A stretch of 42,691 nt of DNA from an uncultured Methanobrevibacter sp. (GTDB taxonomy: Archaea; Methanobacteriota; Methanobacteria; Methanobacteriales; Methanobacteriaceae). Numbering within the stretch: the first letter of the stretch is position 1; every line of letters begins with the position of its first letter. Both the position numbers and the translations under genes were made by a program. The stretch lies in contig NZ_CAMVTE010000020.1 in NCBI RefSeq assembly GCF_947170395.1, positions 1 to 42,691 on the forward strand. Direction: 5' to 3'. Shown piece after piece: positions 16,851-27,186 of this stretch. A model generated the notes under the pieces. That model saw only the letters and a program-made list of their open reading frames with translations. It made no database searches and was not told where the DNA came from.

Positions 16851-17855
16851 ATGGGAGTAGACATTAAAAGTTACTTGAATCCGCCTGTATTGCTGGTGAT
16901 TTTTTTAGTTTTAGTTTCTTTAATGTTCATATTCCCGGTTTTAAACATGATTCTTCTGGGGGCAATACTTGCTTACTTGGTAAGGCCCGTTGCAGATAAG
17001 ATTCAATCAAAACTAAAGTTTTCATCTGTTTCCATAATATTGGCAATGATAGCTGTTCTGATACCGTTGATAATCCTTGTAGCTTATGTATCATATGAAA
17101 TCTCTTCGGTTATTACAACATTTTTGGCAAGCAATTATTATGTGGATGTTGATAAGTTTATTTCACAGCTGCCGATTAATATGGATTCAGTCAGCTCCTC
17201 GGTCAACTCTTCAATAAATGAAATTGCCCGGTATGTCTTAGGATATGCAGTTACCTTTTTAAGCAAATTCCTCAACATCAGCCTGGATTTATTTATTCTT
17301 ATCTGTTCAGTATTCTATTTTGTCCGTGATGGGGACAGATGCATTAGTTTTATCAGGGATTTCGTTCCAGATGATTCCAAGGGCTTTTTTGACAAAACCT
17401 TAGAATCCATAAAGGATGTATTGAGAAGCATCTTTTACGGACACTTTTTGACATCTGTGATAATCGGTATTTTAGGCGGAATCGGATATTCCCTTTTGGG
17501 TTTTCCATATGGAATATTTCTTGGAGTTTTAACCGGTATTTTACAGTTGATTCCAATTTTTGGGCCTTGGCCAATTTACTGGGCGCTGTTCTTTGCAGAC
17601 ATTGCAATGGGAAATTATCCAAGGGCAGTCGTTGTTTTGCTTTTCGGATTTTTCCTAAGCACAATAGACATGTACATAAGACCTGCACTTTCAAGCCATT
17701 ACGCCGAAATACATCCGTTAATATTGCTTATCGGATTTTTATCAGGTCCTTTGGTATATGGCGTTGTCGGTTTTGTAATAGGACCTTTGATTTTAGGAAT
17801 AACCTACACTGTTTTGGATAACTATAGAAAGGAATATCTCATTGGAGATGAGTAA
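16851..17855 (+). CDS. AI-2E family (PerM/UPF0118) transporter-like membrane protein
   Basis: A 334-residue membrane protein with the features of the AI-2E exporter/permease family (UPF0118). Two N-terminal helices include the LGAILAYLVRPVADKI segment. A soluble loop follows at about residues 90-135. The family core is in the C-terminal half: FYGHFLTSVIIGILGGIGY, LGVLTGILQLIPIFGPWPIY, and PLILLIGFLSGP. Bacterial members have been linked to autoinducer-2 export or Na+/H+ exchange, but the substrate in methanogens is unknown. It lies 15 bp after pyrK, and its stop codon directly abuts the polB1 start. No link of function to either neighbour is evident. Confidence 0.9.
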   Translation: MGVDIKSYLNPPVLLVIFLVLVSLMFIFPVLNMILLGAILAYLVRPVADKIQSKLKFSSVSIILAMIAVLIPLIILVAYVSYEISSVITTFLASNYYVDVDKFISQLPINMDSVSSSVNSSINEIARYVLGYAVTFLSKFLNISLDLFILICSVFYFVRDGDRCISFIRDFVPDDSKGFFDKTLESIKDVLRSIFYGHFLTSVIIGILGGIGYSLLGFPYGIFLGVLTGILQLIPIFGPWPIYWALFFADIAMGNYPRAVVVLLFGFFLSTIDMYIRPALSSHYAEIHPLILLIGFLSGPLVYGVVGFVIGPLILGITYTVLDNYRKEYLIGDE

Positions 17856-19646
17856 ATGCAGAAAAATGTTGTTATTTTGGACATAGATTATGTTACTTTT
17901 GAAGATAAGCCCGTAATCAGATTATTTTCAAAAGATGGTGATAAAAACATTGTTTTGATAGATGACACATTTGAACCTTATTTGTATGTGGTTTCTGATG
18001 ATTTTGAAGAATGCATTGAAGAGATTACAGAAAACATTGATGTCGTTCGTGTTGAAAAAGTTATCAAAAAGGATTTTCAAATTGAAAAGGAATTCCTGAA
18101 AGTCACATTTGGACATCCTCAGGATTTGGCCAAAAACAGGGATGCCCTACGAGATCTGGCAAGTGTTATCCAAATTAGGGAATTTGACATTCCGTTTTAC
18201 AGAAGATATCTGATGGACCGTGACGTGATTCCAATGACTGAAGTTGTGGCCATTGGGGAAGAGTTGGATTCATTTTTAAATCTTGACAGTAAAAAGCAGG
18301 ATTTGACCATTATTAAACTGACAGAGGAGTTAAAACGTGTCAAGGAATATCCTCAAAAGTTCAGGATATTGAGCTTTGATTTGGAAGTGAGAAACCCTCA
18401 TGGAATGCCTGATTCTCAGGAGGATGAAATAATCATGATTGGTGTTGCCAGCAATTTCGGTGTAAATCAGGTAATTTCAACCAAAACTAACTCAGATGAC
18501 AGGGATGATTTTGTCAATCAGGTTTCATCCGAGCGTGAGATGATTCAGGAGTTTGTAAAAATCATCAAACAGAATAACGTTGATATTATTGTGGGATACA
18601 ATTCCGACAATTTTGATTTCCCATATCTCAAGGACCGTGCAAAGATTTTGGGTGTAAATCTTGACATTGGAATGGATGAATCTGAGGTCAAGTATATTAG
18701 AAGAGGCTATGCCAATGCGGCTTCTCTTAAAGGCTTGATTCATGTAGATTTATATCTTGTCATGAGACGCTACATGACACTTGAGAGATATACATTGGAG
18801 AGGGTTTATTATGAACTGTTCGGTGAGGAAAAGATTGATGTTCCCGGTGAGAGAATCTGGGAATTCTGGGACAATGGCGGAGAGGAGTTGGACAATCTGT
18901 TTGACTACTCTTTGGATGATGTGATTTCCACTTTAAAAATTGCCGAGCAAACATTGCCTTTGAATTTAGAGCTTACACGTATAATAGGCCAGCCATTATT
19001 TGATGTTTCACGTATGGCTACTGGTCAGCAGGCTGAATGGTTTTTAGTAAAACAGGCTTATTTTGACGGCGAAGTTGTTCCAAACAAACAGGGATCAAAT
19101 TTTGCAGACAGGGCAAATGCTGAAGACAATGAAGGCGGATATGTTAAAGAACCTGAAACCGGTCTTCATGAAAACCTTGTTCAGTTTGACTTCAGGAGCC
19201 TGTATCCAAGCATTATCATTTCAAAAAACATATCTCCTGACGTGATGGTATTGGGGGATGTTGAAAATGAGGATGACTACAACATATCTCCTGAACATGG
19301 CTTGAAATTCAAGAAAAGTCCCCAAGGATTTATTCCATCAGTTATAGATAAGATTTTACAGGAGCGTTTCAGAATCAAACGTGAAATGAAGGCTTCAGAA
19401 GATGCTCAAGAGAGGATTGCCTTGGATGTTCAGCAGCAGGCCATCAAAAGACTTGCAAACACCATGTATGGTATTTACGGTTTTCCGAGATTTAGATGGT
19501 ATTCATTTGAATGTGCAAAAGCCATTACTTCATGGGGAAGGCAATATATCAAATCATCAATAAAAAAAGCTGAAGAATACGGTTTTTATACAATATATGC
19601 TGATACTGATGGTTTTTACGCGAAGTATAAAAAAGAAAAAAAGTAA
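17856..19646 (+). CDS. polB1: Family B DNA polymerase, large subunit of split enzyme
   Basis: A 596-residue N-terminal portion of a family B DNA polymerase. Exonuclease motifs are visible: FRILSFDLEVRN near residue 168, GYNSDNFDFPYLKDR near 247, and YSLDDV near 350. Polymerase motif A (FDFRSLYPSII near 446), motif B (KRLANTMYGIYGF near 530) and motif C (YADTDG near 581) are all present. The protein stops about 15 residues after motif C with a Lys-rich tail (KYKKEKK), so it lacks the thumb. In Methanothermobacter thermautotrophicus the same enzyme is split into PolB1 and a separate PolB2 supplying the C-terminal part. This gene fits PolB1, with polB2 expected elsewhere. ATG directly follows the stop of the upstream permease (TAAATG). 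A hairpin terminator follows. Confidence 0.95.
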   Translation: MQKNVVILDIDYVTFEDKPVIRLFSKDGDKNIVLIDDTFEPYLYVVSDDFEECIEEITENIDVVRVEKVIKKDFQIEKEFLKVTFGHPQDLAKNRDALRDLASVIQIREFDIPFYRRYLMDRDVIPMTEVVAIGEELDSFLNLDSKKQDLTIIKLTEELKRVKEYPQKFRILSFDLEVRNPHGMPDSQEDEIIMIGVASNFGVNQVISTKTNSDDRDDFVNQVSSEREMIQEFVKIIKQNNVDIIVGYNSDNFDFPYLKDRAKILGVNLDIGMDESEVKYIRRGYANAASLKGLIHVDLYLVMRRYMTLERYTLERVYYELFGEEKIDVPGERIWEFWDNGGEELDNLFDYSLDDVISTLKIAEQTLPLNLELTRIIGQPLFDVSRMATGQQAEWFLVKQAYFDGEVVPNKQGSNFADRANAEDNEGGYVKEPETGLHENLVQFDFRSLYPSIIISKNISPDVMVLGDVENEDDYNISPEHGLKFKKSPQGFIPSVIDKILQERFRIKREMKASEDAQERIALDVQQQAIKRLANTMYGIYGFPRFRWYSFECAKAITSWGRQYIKSSIKKAEEYGFYTIYADTDGFYAKYKKEKK

Positions 19647-19662
19647 GAGAATTTAATTCTCT
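19646..19662. terminator. Bidirectional terminator between polB1 and Ig-like ALP
   Basis: The sequence AGAGAATT-T-AATTCTCT is a perfect inverted repeat in the 21-bp gap between convergent genes. T-rich sequence follows on the plus strand, and an A-rich tract (19630-19643) becomes T-rich on the minus strand, so it can serve both genes. Confidence 0.65.
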
Positions 19663-19667
19663 TTAAT

Positions 19668-21944
19668 TTATTTTGTTATTTTAATACTGGATGTAGCAGA
19701 TTTTGCTGTACAGTATTTGTTACCGGATGTAACTATCACTTTGTGGGTTCCAACACTTAAAGATTTAACATTTAATTGTGCAATTCCATTTGCATTGGTT
19801 TTAGCAGTGTATGTCTTAAAGGATTTGCCTGTGTAAACCTTGATTTTAACATTTATTCCTGCAATTGGTTTATTGAGTTTTGTGTTTTTCACAGTAACTT
19901 TAAAGTATGCATTTTTACCTTTTTTAGCGGTTACTTTTGCAGGAGATAATTTAGTTGGAGCTTTTTTAACAATTATTTTTGTTGTAAGTGAATTTGCGGT
20001 AAAGTTTGTGGATTCTCCTTTTGTTACAACAACTTTATAATTTCCAGGATTGTAGTCAATTTTAAGTCTTAACTTTCCGTCAGATCCGGTTTGACCAGTG
20101 TAACTGTAGTAGCTTTTAGAGGAAATGTAAACTTTAATGTTAAGTTTAGCACCGTAAACAGCTTTGTTGTTTTTGGTGTTAGTCACTTTAACAATGAAAT
20201 TTCTACCTTCTTTGTAATAAGCGTTAGTAGTTACAGCACTGATTTTTACATTAGCCTTTTTTACAGTAATAGTTTTTGTAACAGGACTTGCATCATATCT
20301 GTTGTCTGCTAAACTAACTACCATTTTATGTTTTCCAACAGCAAGAGGAACTGCAAAAGTAACTGATCCTTTGCTGTTTGTCTGTAAAAGATAGTTAGCG
20401 CTTTTTGAACCAGTGTACAGTTGAATAAATACATATGCTTCTGCAATAGCTTTACCTGTTGATTTTTCAGTTAAGCTGATTGTTGCAGTATTGTCACTAT
20501 TGTAGTAAATAGTGTAGTCTTTTGTATTTATTTTAGCCGGAATTTTAAGAATGGTAATATTTCCGCTTGTATTTTTATAGTTGATGTCGCTGGTGTCATT
20601 GTTGGATACACTTAACTGGTAAGTGCCTGCAATTAATCCAGAAACATTGATTTGACTAGTTCCATTTTCGTCAGTTTGGAAATAATAGTCTTTTGCAGAA
20701 GTATTTGGCATACTTAAGTGGAGAATTACTCCAGCCATTGGGGTTCCAGCTTTTGCATTGGTAACTTTGATTTCAACTTTTTTGTCGCTTTTGTAGTATT
20801 CTTTGTATGGAACAATTTCAATGTTGATTGTAGCTTTTTTAATAGTTCCATTTACACTTGCACTGCCGTTGATACCTGATCCTGCCACATTAAATACGTA
20901 GTCTCCATTTGGAGCAAATGTGTAGGTTGAAATATAAAAACCAGGATAGAAGTTTTCATTTGGTAATGCAGCAACACCTTCGGAATCGGTAGTGATTGTG
21001 GTGTCAGAGTTAATACTATATCCTCCTGATCCTGTTCTTGTAATCCAGGATAAGGATGTTGAATTTTTCTTGTTACCACTAACTTTAATGCTTCTGTTTG
21101 ATAGAATTTCATTAGTGTCAACGTCAATTACTTTAAATGTGAAGTTACCTGTTGCATATTCTGTTTCGGTATTGATAGGAATAAGTTTAATGTTCCTAGC
21201 TCTATTTACTGTAGTGTTTCCACTAGCCTGTTTGCCTTCTTCAGTATAATTAATAAATAATGTAGCTGTGTCTAAAGCTAAATCATAATTAAATACTACT
21301 TTGCCATTGGTAAGTTCAAAGTCTTCAATTTCTTTAGTTTTAGTTACATTACCGTCTTTATAAGATAATGTTAATTTTAAATTATCTTTATTTATGTCGT
21401 ATACGTCTACCCCATCAGTAAGTCCGATTGAAACGGTAGTCTTATTGGTACCGTTTGTCTTAACTGAAGCAGGGACGGTTATAGTATTGTTTCCAACAAT
21501 TGATAAATTCATTTTGGTTGAAGAAGCAGTATAATTATCATTTCCTAAATAACTAATTATTAAACTGTGGTTACCTACAGCTAATTTATCAATAATGATA
21601 ATATTGTTATTAGTATAATTGAATTTGATTGTTTTATTTGCTTCAGCAACTTTAATGTCGTCTTTTACAATGGTCACGTTATTTGACTCATTGTCTTTTA
21701 CAGTCACTGGTATTTCTGCAGTTTCATTATACTTTACTTTTACATTTTCAGAAACTACAGTTGTGTCTATTTGTGTTGCATCTGCACTAGGAGCATCATC
21801 TCCTAAAACAACACTGTCTGACCCATCATTTGCTGATTGGATATCTGCATCCATTGCAGCATCACTAGCACAAACGGATCCAATGCTTATCAATAGAAAT
21901 AGTGACATTACTATTAATAAGATGTGAGAGTTTTTAAGTTTCAT
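19668..21944 (-). CDS. Adhesin-like protein with tandem Ig-like repeats
   Basis: A 758-residue secreted protein. Residues 1-27 are a signal peptide (MKLKNSHILLIV... ending VCAS), followed by an Asp/Ser-rich linker. The rest is beta-sandwich material. An N-terminal region to about residue 370 contains segments such as VPVTVKDN-like Ig motifs. At least four tandem ~95-residue repeats follow, of the form YYK-x-KVTNxK...PIAG/VYGAxLxIKVY...GxxxLxV..LxxGxHKVVVS, resembling bacterial Ig-like (Big) domains. No LPxTG motif, C-terminal membrane helix or beta-helix repeat is seen, so how it is held at the pseudomurein surface is unclear. ATG 21944 has a strong AGGAGG 10 nt upstream. TATA-like sequences lie near 22030-22060. 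It is inserted between polB1 and comC. Confidence 0.85.
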   Translation of the reverse strand: MKLKNSHILLIVMSLFLLISIGSVCASDAAMDADIQSANDGSDSVVLGDDAPSADATQIDTTVVSENVKVKYNETAEIPVTVKDNESNNVTIVKDDIKVAEANKTIKFNYTNNNIIIIDKLAVGNHSLIISYLGNDNYTASSTKMNLSIVGNNTITVPASVKTNGTNKTTVSIGLTDGVDVYDINKDNLKLTLSYKDGNVTKTKEIEDFELTNGKVVFNYDLALDTATLFINYTEEGKQASGNTTVNRARNIKLIPINTETEYATGNFTFKVIDVDTNEILSNRSIKVSGNKKNSTSLSWITRTGSGGYSINSDTTITTDSEGVAALPNENFYPGFYISTYTFAPNGDYVFNVAGSGINGSASVNGTIKKATINIEIVPYKEYYKSDKKVEIKVTNAKAGTPMAGVILHLSMPNTSAKDYYFQTDENGTSQINVSGLIAGTYQLSVSNNDTSDINYKNTSGNITILKIPAKINTKDYTIYYNSDNTATISLTEKSTGKAIAEAYVFIQLYTGSKSANYLLQTNSKGSVTFAVPLAVGKHKMVVSLADNRYDASPVTKTITVKKANVKISAVTTNAYYKEGRNFIVKVTNTKNNKAVYGAKLNIKVYISSKSYYSYTGQTGSDGKLRLKIDYNPGNYKVVVTKGESTNFTANSLTTKIIVKKAPTKLSPAKVTAKKGKNAYFKVTVKNTKLNKPIAGINVKIKVYTGKSFKTYTAKTNANGIAQLNVKSLSVGTHKVIVTSGNKYCTAKSATSSIKITK

Positions 21945-22149
21945 AACTTTTAATCCTCCTTTTCGAAAAGAAAATTTTTTTTAAAAAACAGTTAAATTTT
22001 CTAGTGTTATTATTTTAAGTCCTTTTTAGCATATATAGTTTTGTTCATATTATATATAATCATTTTGTATTTATGATTTTTCAAATTGATTTTAATTAAA
22101 ATGATGTGAAATAATATGTTTTGGAATTTTGTAAAAAAAAGAATTTAAG

Positions 22150-22168
22150 AAGAATAGCAGCTATTCTT
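22150..22168 (-). terminator. Intrinsic terminator of comC
   Basis: An 8-bp stem (AAGAATAG/CTATTCTT) with a 3-nt loop overlaps the final Glu codons and the TAG stop. On the minus strand it is followed by a run of eight T (22133-22140 complement). Confidence 0.7.
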
Positions 22169-23189
22169 CCATGTAGGAATCTATGTCAATGTCTAAATTG
22201 TCACAGATTTCTTTTAATTGTTCATATAGTTTTTCATCAATTGCAATTCCGTTGGTTTCAGCTTCAGCAATTCTTTTGACTTCCAAATCACCTGGAATAG
22301 CAACGGTTTCTCCGGTAGCTCTGATTTGTGAAACAAAGTCTTCAGTATGTTTGACAAATTCGTCAAAGTCACCAAATTTGGATGGGTCGATTACAACATA
22401 CAAGTCCCCTTTGGTACAGTCTTTTGTTGGTGAAGCGGTTCCGCTTACGCCATGACCGTATCCTGCCTGTACGAGAGGTCCGGTTAAAATTTCAATTAAT
22501 GCTGCAATTGCATATCCTTTAAAGCCACCAAATGGTAAGATTGATCCTTCAAGAGCTGCATCAGGGTCATTTGTTGGGTTTCCATCCTTATCCAATGCCC
22601 ATCCGTCAGGCAAGTCGAGACCTTTTCTTTTGGATTCGATGATTTTTCCACGTGCGGTAACTGAAGTTGCCATGTCTACTGTAATGTAGGTTTCAGATGG
22701 AATACCTAATGCAAGCGGATTTGTTCCGATTAAAGGAGTGCTGCCTCCCAATGGTGCGATTGCAGGGTCGGTATTTGCAAGTACCAAACCGATGCAGTTT
22801 TCTCTTAATGCCAAATCAGAATAAAATCCTGTAACTCCGAAGTGATTACTGTTGTGAACACCAACACATCCAATACCTACTTCTTTAGCTTTTTTAATTG
22901 CTAATTGCATAGCTTTATATGATACGGCCTGTCCAAAACCGCTGTTACCATTAATTAAAGCGATTGCTGGTGTTTCTTTTTCTATAACTATGTCATCTTC
23001 CAAGTTTATGGTTCCTGCTTCGATACTAATCAAGTATTGTGGGAATCTGCCAAGTCCATGTGATGTAAATCCTTTCAAATCAGCATCTATTGTTGCTTCC
23101 GCTACAAATTCGCTGTCTTCTTCACTAGCTCCTAATTTCTTTAATATTTCCTTTACAAGAGCTATTTCATTATCCTTCATTATCTTCAT
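22161..23189 (-). CDS. comC: Sulfolactate dehydrogenase (coenzyme M biosynthesis), Ldh_2 family
   Basis: A 342-residue NAD(P)H-dependent oxidoreductase of the malate/L-sulfolactate dehydrogenase (Ldh_2) family. In methanogens it interconverts sulfolactate and sulfopyruvate, the third step of the phosphoenolpyruvate route to coenzyme M. Family marks are DLKGFTSHGLGRFPQY near residue 34, the catalytic-region HNSNHFGVTGFY near 117, GTNPLALGIPS near 164, and LPFGGFKGYAIA near 226. Members of this family also act on malate, so substrate specificity is inferred from the methanogen context; comB for the same pathway is at 38.7 kb. ATG 23189 has GAGGTG 5-6 nt upstream. It follows purM after 26 bp on the same strand. 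Confidence 0.88.
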   Translation of the reverse strand: MKIMKDNEIALVKEILKKLGASEEDSEFVAEATIDADLKGFTSHGLGRFPQYLISIEAGTINLEDDIVIEKETPAIALINGNSGFGQAVSYKAMQLAIKKAKEVGIGCVGVHNSNHFGVTGFYSDLALRENCIGLVLANTDPAIAPLGGSTPLIGTNPLALGIPSETYITVDMATSVTARGKIIESKRKGLDLPDGWALDKDGNPTNDPDAALEGSILPFGGFKGYAIAALIEILTGPLVQAGYGHGVSGTASPTKDCTKGDLYVVIDPSKFGDFDEFVKHTEDFVSQIRATGETVAIPGDLEVKRIAEAETNGIAIDEKLYEQLKEICDNLDIDIDSYMEE

Positions 23190-23215
23190 TTACACACCTC
23201 TTAATTATTATCAAA

Positions 23216-24235
23216 TCAGTATTCAATTTCAGATCCTTCAAAAGCTTTAACAGTGATTTTTTCATCATCTGTTACTTTACCGATAATTTGACAATTGCAG
23301 TATTCTTTCAAAGTATCCATTATTTTTTCAGCTTCACTTTCATCAGCAATTACGACAAAACCGACACCCATATTGAAAACTCTATACATTTCCTTGATGT
23401 CGACTTTCTGTTCGTAGATTAATTTAAATATTTCCGGAACTTCCGGAAGGTCAGTAATGTCATATCCCACACCTTTTTTAAGGCGTCTGAGATTGGTAAA
23501 TCCGCCTCCGGTAATGTGGGCAAGTCCATTAATGTTATATTCTTTTTCAAATAATGCTACAATAGGTTTAACGTAAAGTTCAGTTGGTCTTATTAACTCT
23601 TCACCAATGGTGGTTTCACCATTCGGCATTTTGTCATCTACAGAAAATCCAGCATCATCAAATAAAGCTTTTCTTGCTAAACTGTATCCGTTGGAGTGGA
23701 TACCGTTACTTTCAATACCTATTAAAACGTTTCCAGGTTGGATATTTTCACCTGTAATGATTTTGTCGATGTCTACAAATCCGATACCTGTTCCTGCAAG
23801 GTCAAAATCTTTAATGATTCCTGGAAGTGATGCGGTTTCTCCACCGATTATTGCAATTCTGGATTCTTCAGCACCTTTAACGAGTCCTTCTGCAATTTCA
23901 GAAGCTCTTTCAGGGTCAGGCTTTTCAACAGCAAGGTAATCCACCAAAGCTATAGGTTCGGCTCCGACACATAAAATGTCATTGACAACCATCGCAATGC
24001 AGTCAATACCTACTGTATCGTATTTGTTCATCATCTCAGCAATTAAAATTTTACTTCCAACACCGTCAGTACTCATTGCAATGGCTTTGTCTCCCAGTTT
24101 GACTAAAGCAGCATAATGACCACTGTCTGTAATAATATCTCTACATGATAATGTTGACTTGAGTTTATCGGCCAATTTTGAAACAGTAACTGCTTCAAGG
24201 TCTATGTCAACACCAGATTCTGAATAAGTAACCAT
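23216..24235 (-). CDS. purM: Phosphoribosylformylglycinamidine cyclo-ligase (AIR synthetase)
   Basis: A 339-residue ATP-dependent enzyme closing the imidazole ring in purine biosynthesis (FGAM to AIR). Motifs: [16 protein letters not shown] near residue 54, [17 protein letters not shown] near 79 for nucleotide and Mg2+ binding, GGETASLPG near 135, [13 protein letters not shown] near 177, and [11 protein letters not shown] near 242. Length is typical. It lies upstream of comC with a 26-bp gap, probably in one transcript, although the pathways are unrelated. Confidence 0.96.
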   Translation of the reverse strand: MVTYSESGVDIDLEAVTVSKLADKLKSTLSCRDIITDSGHYAALVKLGDKAIAMSTDGVGSKILIAEMMNKYDTVGIDCIAMVVNDILCVGAEPIALVDYLAVEKPDPERASEIAEGLVKGAEESRIAIIGGETASLPGIIKDFDLAGTGIGFVDIDKIITGENIQPGNVLIGIESNGIHSNGYSLARKALFDDAGFSVDDKMPNGETTIGEELIRPTELYVKPIVALFEKEYNINGLAHITGGGFTNLRRLKKGVGYDITDLPEVPEIFKLIYEQKVDIKEMYRVFNMGVGFVVIADESEAEKIMDTLKEYCNCQIIGKVTDDEKITVKAFEGSEIEY

Positions 24236-24337
24236 ATTTCACACCTATTGTTTATTTAAAGAATAAAATTAATTAATGTTGTAATATTTGCAACATTTCA
24301 CATTATTAATTATATTTAATTTACTATATAATTATTA

Positions 24338-26251
24338 TTAATGTATTCTAACACAATCTAAATTAATTGGGGTTTTAGTTTCTATTTTATAGCTTCTGTG
24401 GATTGAAGAAGCCAAGTCAACAGTCTTATAAGGGTCTCCGTGACAGGTAATGACCTTTTCAGGTCTTGGATTAAGTCTTTTGACGTATTCCATTAATTGT
24501 CTTCTGTTGGAGTGTCCACTGAATCCGTTGATGGTTTTAACTTCCATTCTTACACAGAATTGTCTGGTTCTGCCGTCATCATCTTCAAGCGGGATTTCCT
24601 TCCAACCTTTTTGGACTCTTCTTCCCATTGAACCTTCAGATTGGTATCCTACAAAGATTAATGTGTTTCTTTCATCTTCACATAACCATTTGAAGTATTC
24701 TACAGAGTTTCCTCCAGTCAGCATACCTGAAGTTGACAGGATAATTGCAGGGTCTCTGCTTTCAACAATCTCTTTTCTTTGTTCATAATTTTGAACTTTT
24801 TCAAACATTTCTGAAACGAACGGATTTCTTCCCATATGGAAAATTTGGTCTCTTAAGTCTTTGCTTAAGTATTCTGGCCTTGCGGTATGTATCGCTGTTG
24901 CCTCCCAAATCATTCCATCGATATAGATTGGAACTTCCTCGATAAGGCCATGTCTCATGTACTCCTCAAGCACGACCATAAGTTCCTGAGCCCTTCCAAC
25001 TGCAAATACTGGAACCAATACTTTTCCTCCTCTTTTGAGGGTTTTGTAGATGGTTTTCATCATTTCTTTTTCAGCATTGTTTCTGGAAGGCTGTATGTCT
25101 TCTCTTCCACCGTATGTACTTTCCATGATTACGGTTTCAGCACGAGGGAATCTGATTGTTGCAGGCTCAAGCAATCTAGATGGTTCATATTTGAAATCCC
25201 CTGTATAAACAAGGTTATGGGCTCCGTCCCCAATGTGCATATGGGATATTGCTGAACCAAGAATGTGTCCTGCATTATGTAATGTCAGTCTGATGTCTGG
25301 AGAAATGTCGGTCACTTCCCCATAGTCTAGTGTAATTGTATTTTTAATAGCCTGTTTTACATGTTTTGATGTAAATGGTAGGGGATTTCCTTCCCTGTGG
25401 GCTATATCCAAATGATCGAATTGTAAAAGTGTAGTCAGATCTCTTGTTGGGGTTGTACAGTAAACAGGTCCTTCATATCCATAATGGTAAAGGTATGGTA
25501 CAAATCCGCAGTGATCCAAGTGAGCGTGTGAAATAATGACTGCATCCAATTCTTCAATTGAAAATTCAGGCGCATTCAAGTAAGGGAATGCATTTTTGTT
25601 GTCGGATGCTGCAACATTAACACCGCAATCTAACAAAACACGACTATTTGGTGTTTGTAAAAGCATTGATGAACGTCCAACCTCTTTGAATCCTCCCATT
25701 GAAGTAACTCTTGCCCAGTCATTAGGGTATTTACTTCCCTGGTGAATTTGACGTCCAAGACGTTGTAACATTTTTTTTCTGTCTTTACTGTTGTTTTTCT
25801 GAATAGTTCTGATTTTTCCAATGATGTCTGAACTGATTGGAGGGGTTCTTAATATTTTAGGTGCCCATCCGGTATTTTTCACGATATTTCTTGAAGTCAC
25901 ACCATACTTTCCGATAACAAGACCAGGTTTTTTAGCGGTAATCACCACTTCACCGGTAACTGTATCAAAATAGATGTCGGTAATTTCAGCACCATCAGGA
26001 ACTATTTCATGAATTTTGTTAATGGTAGGTTCAGGTTCAAGCAAAGCACTTTTGTCTGACCTGATAATAATCCTTTTTCTCAGTTCTTTTGCAAGTGATC
26101 TTATTAAATCACCGTTTTCTGTTATAATTTCTGGATTTTTGGTATAAACTACCACTTCAGGACCTTCAAATTCTACTTTTGAAACCTGAATTTCATTAGG
26201 TAGCTTTTGCAAAATTTCTTTTTTAATTTCTTCTAAAATATCTGAAGTCAT
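24338..26251 (-). CDS. aCPSF1/FttA beta-CASP ribonuclease and transcription termination factor
   Basis: A 637-residue archaeal CPSF73 homologue. This family has endo- and 5'-3' exoribonuclease activity and acts as the general archaeal transcription termination factor (aCPSF1, also called FttA). Two KH-type RNA-binding domains fill residues ~1-145 ([17 protein letters not shown] is the second KH loop). The metallo-beta-lactamase core follows, with [10 protein letters not shown] near 242 and GHILGSA near 330. The beta-CASP region has [13 protein letters not shown] near 418, STSGMLTGG near 513 and [11 protein letters not shown] near 586. All zinc-ligand motifs are present. It is transcribed on its own on the minus strand from an AT-rich promoter region at 26252-26389. 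Confidence 0.96.
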   Translation of the reverse strand: MTSDILEEIKKEILQKLPNEIQVSKVEFEGPEVVVYTKNPEIITENGDLIRSLAKELRKRIIIRSDKSALLEPEPTINKIHEIVPDGAEITDIYFDTVTGEVVITAKKPGLVIGKYGVTSRNIVKNTGWAPKILRTPPISSDIIGKIRTIQKNNSKDRKKMLQRLGRQIHQGSKYPNDWARVTSMGGFKEVGRSSMLLQTPNSRVLLDCGVNVAASDNKNAFPYLNAPEFSIEELDAVIISHAHLDHCGFVPYLYHYGYEGPVYCTTPTRDLTTLLQFDHLDIAHREGNPLPFTSKHVKQAIKNTITLDYGEVTDISPDIRLTLHNAGHILGSAISHMHIGDGAHNLVYTGDFKYEPSRLLEPATIRFPRAETVIMESTYGGREDIQPSRNNAEKEMMKTIYKTLKRGGKVLVPVFAVGRAQELMVVLEEYMRHGLIEEVPIYIDGMIWEATAIHTARPEYLSKDLRDQIFHMGRNPFVSEMFEKVQNYEQRKEIVESRDPAIILSTSGMLTGGNSVEYFKWLCEDERNTLIFVGYQSEGSMGRRVQKGWKEIPLEDDDGRTRQFCVRMEVKTINGFSGHSNRRQLMEYVKRLNPRPEKVITCHGDPYKTVDLASSIHRSYKIETKTPINLDCVRIH

Positions 26252-26389
26252 ATAATCCCTTCAAAAAAAGTTATGTGTATTAATTATAGTTTATGAAAAG
26301 CATTTAGCTATAATCAGTTGAATTTCATAAACTATCTACACAATTTATATTAAAAAATAGTTAGTTATGAAAAATTAGTCTTTTTGCTT

Positions 26390-27004
26390 TTATATCTTAT
26401 CCAAAATTTCATTAATTTTTTCATTATCTAACATTTCAAAGCCGTTTTTATCTACTTTAGCAACTAAATATCCGTTACCGGAGTATGTGTCACGTTCAGC
26501 AGCAGCTCTAATAGCCCTTATAGCTATTTCAAGTCCTTCGTCAGTTGTCAAGTCATCTCTAAATCTATCTTCAAGAACTCCATATGCAACAATGGAACCT
26601 GATCCGGTAGATATGTAGGTATCTTCAATCATACCACCTGCAGGGTCTAAAGAGTAAAGAGATGGTTTGTCTCCATCCATTCCACCAAGTAATGTTTGAA
26701 CATACATTGGTCCGGAACGTAATATGTTTGCTGTTAAGGATGCAGCCGCTTTGACGCTGATGGAATCATTGTTTCTCATTTGATATAATGATACTTCAGC
26801 TTCAATAACTTTCATTAAACTCTGTGCATCTCCAACAGAACCAGCTATGGTTGTTACAATATGATCGTCAATTTTAAATATTTTTTCTGCGACTTTGTGA
26901 GCTACAAGGTTACCCATACTAGCTCTTCTTTCGCTTGCAAATACAACTCCATCTTTGCATGTAATTCCGACGGTTGTTGTACCTTCTAATATCTTGTCAT
27001 CCAT
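26390..27004 (-). CDS. psmB: Proteasome subunit beta
   Basis: A 204-residue precursor of the catalytic beta subunit of the 20S proteasome. The short propeptide MDDKILEG is followed by Thr1 of the mature enzyme (TTTVGITCKDG). Counting from Thr1, Glu17 and Lys33 are present (ASERRASMG and VAEK), so the catalytic set known from Thermoplasma is complete. GSVGDAQ and the C-terminal GSGSIVAYG segment also fit. I chose ATG 27004 rather than an ATG seven codons upstream because GAGGTG lies 5-6 nt before it and the propeptide has normal length. The alpha subunit is not in the window. Confidence 0.95.
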   Translation of the reverse strand: MDDKILEGTTTVGITCKDGVVFASERRASMGNLVAHKVAEKIFKIDDHIVTTIAGSVGDAQSLMKVIEAEVSLYQMRNNDSISVKAAASLTANILRSGPMYVQTLLGGMDGDKPSLYSLDPAGGMIEDTYISTGSGSIVAYGVLEDRFRDDLTTDEGLEIAIRAIRAAAERDTYSGNGYLVAKVDKNGFEMLDNEKINEILDKI

Positions 27005-27186
27005 TAAACTCACCTCTATAAGCATTTAAAATATCTAATTTCAACTACTTCATAGGTAATATATTAAAATCTAACTAATAGTCTCCTATTAATTTTATTT
27101 AAAATCAGAATCAATTATTAGTATAAACTAACAATATTAATATTATCCATTTGCATATATAAACTTTTCTTTCTAAAGGTGAATAA

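Noticed and set aside
21957-21968. CTTTTCGAAAAG palindrome next to the AGGAGG of the Ig-like ALP as a translation switch
   Set aside because: A 12-bp palindrome without a loop makes only a very weak hairpin, and the Shine-Dalgarno remains mostly free.
26952-26956. Glu at mature position 17 of proteasome beta as a lost catalytic Asp
   Set aside because: Glu17 is also present in the well-studied Thermoplasma enzyme and works with Thr1 and Lys33, so the site is normal.
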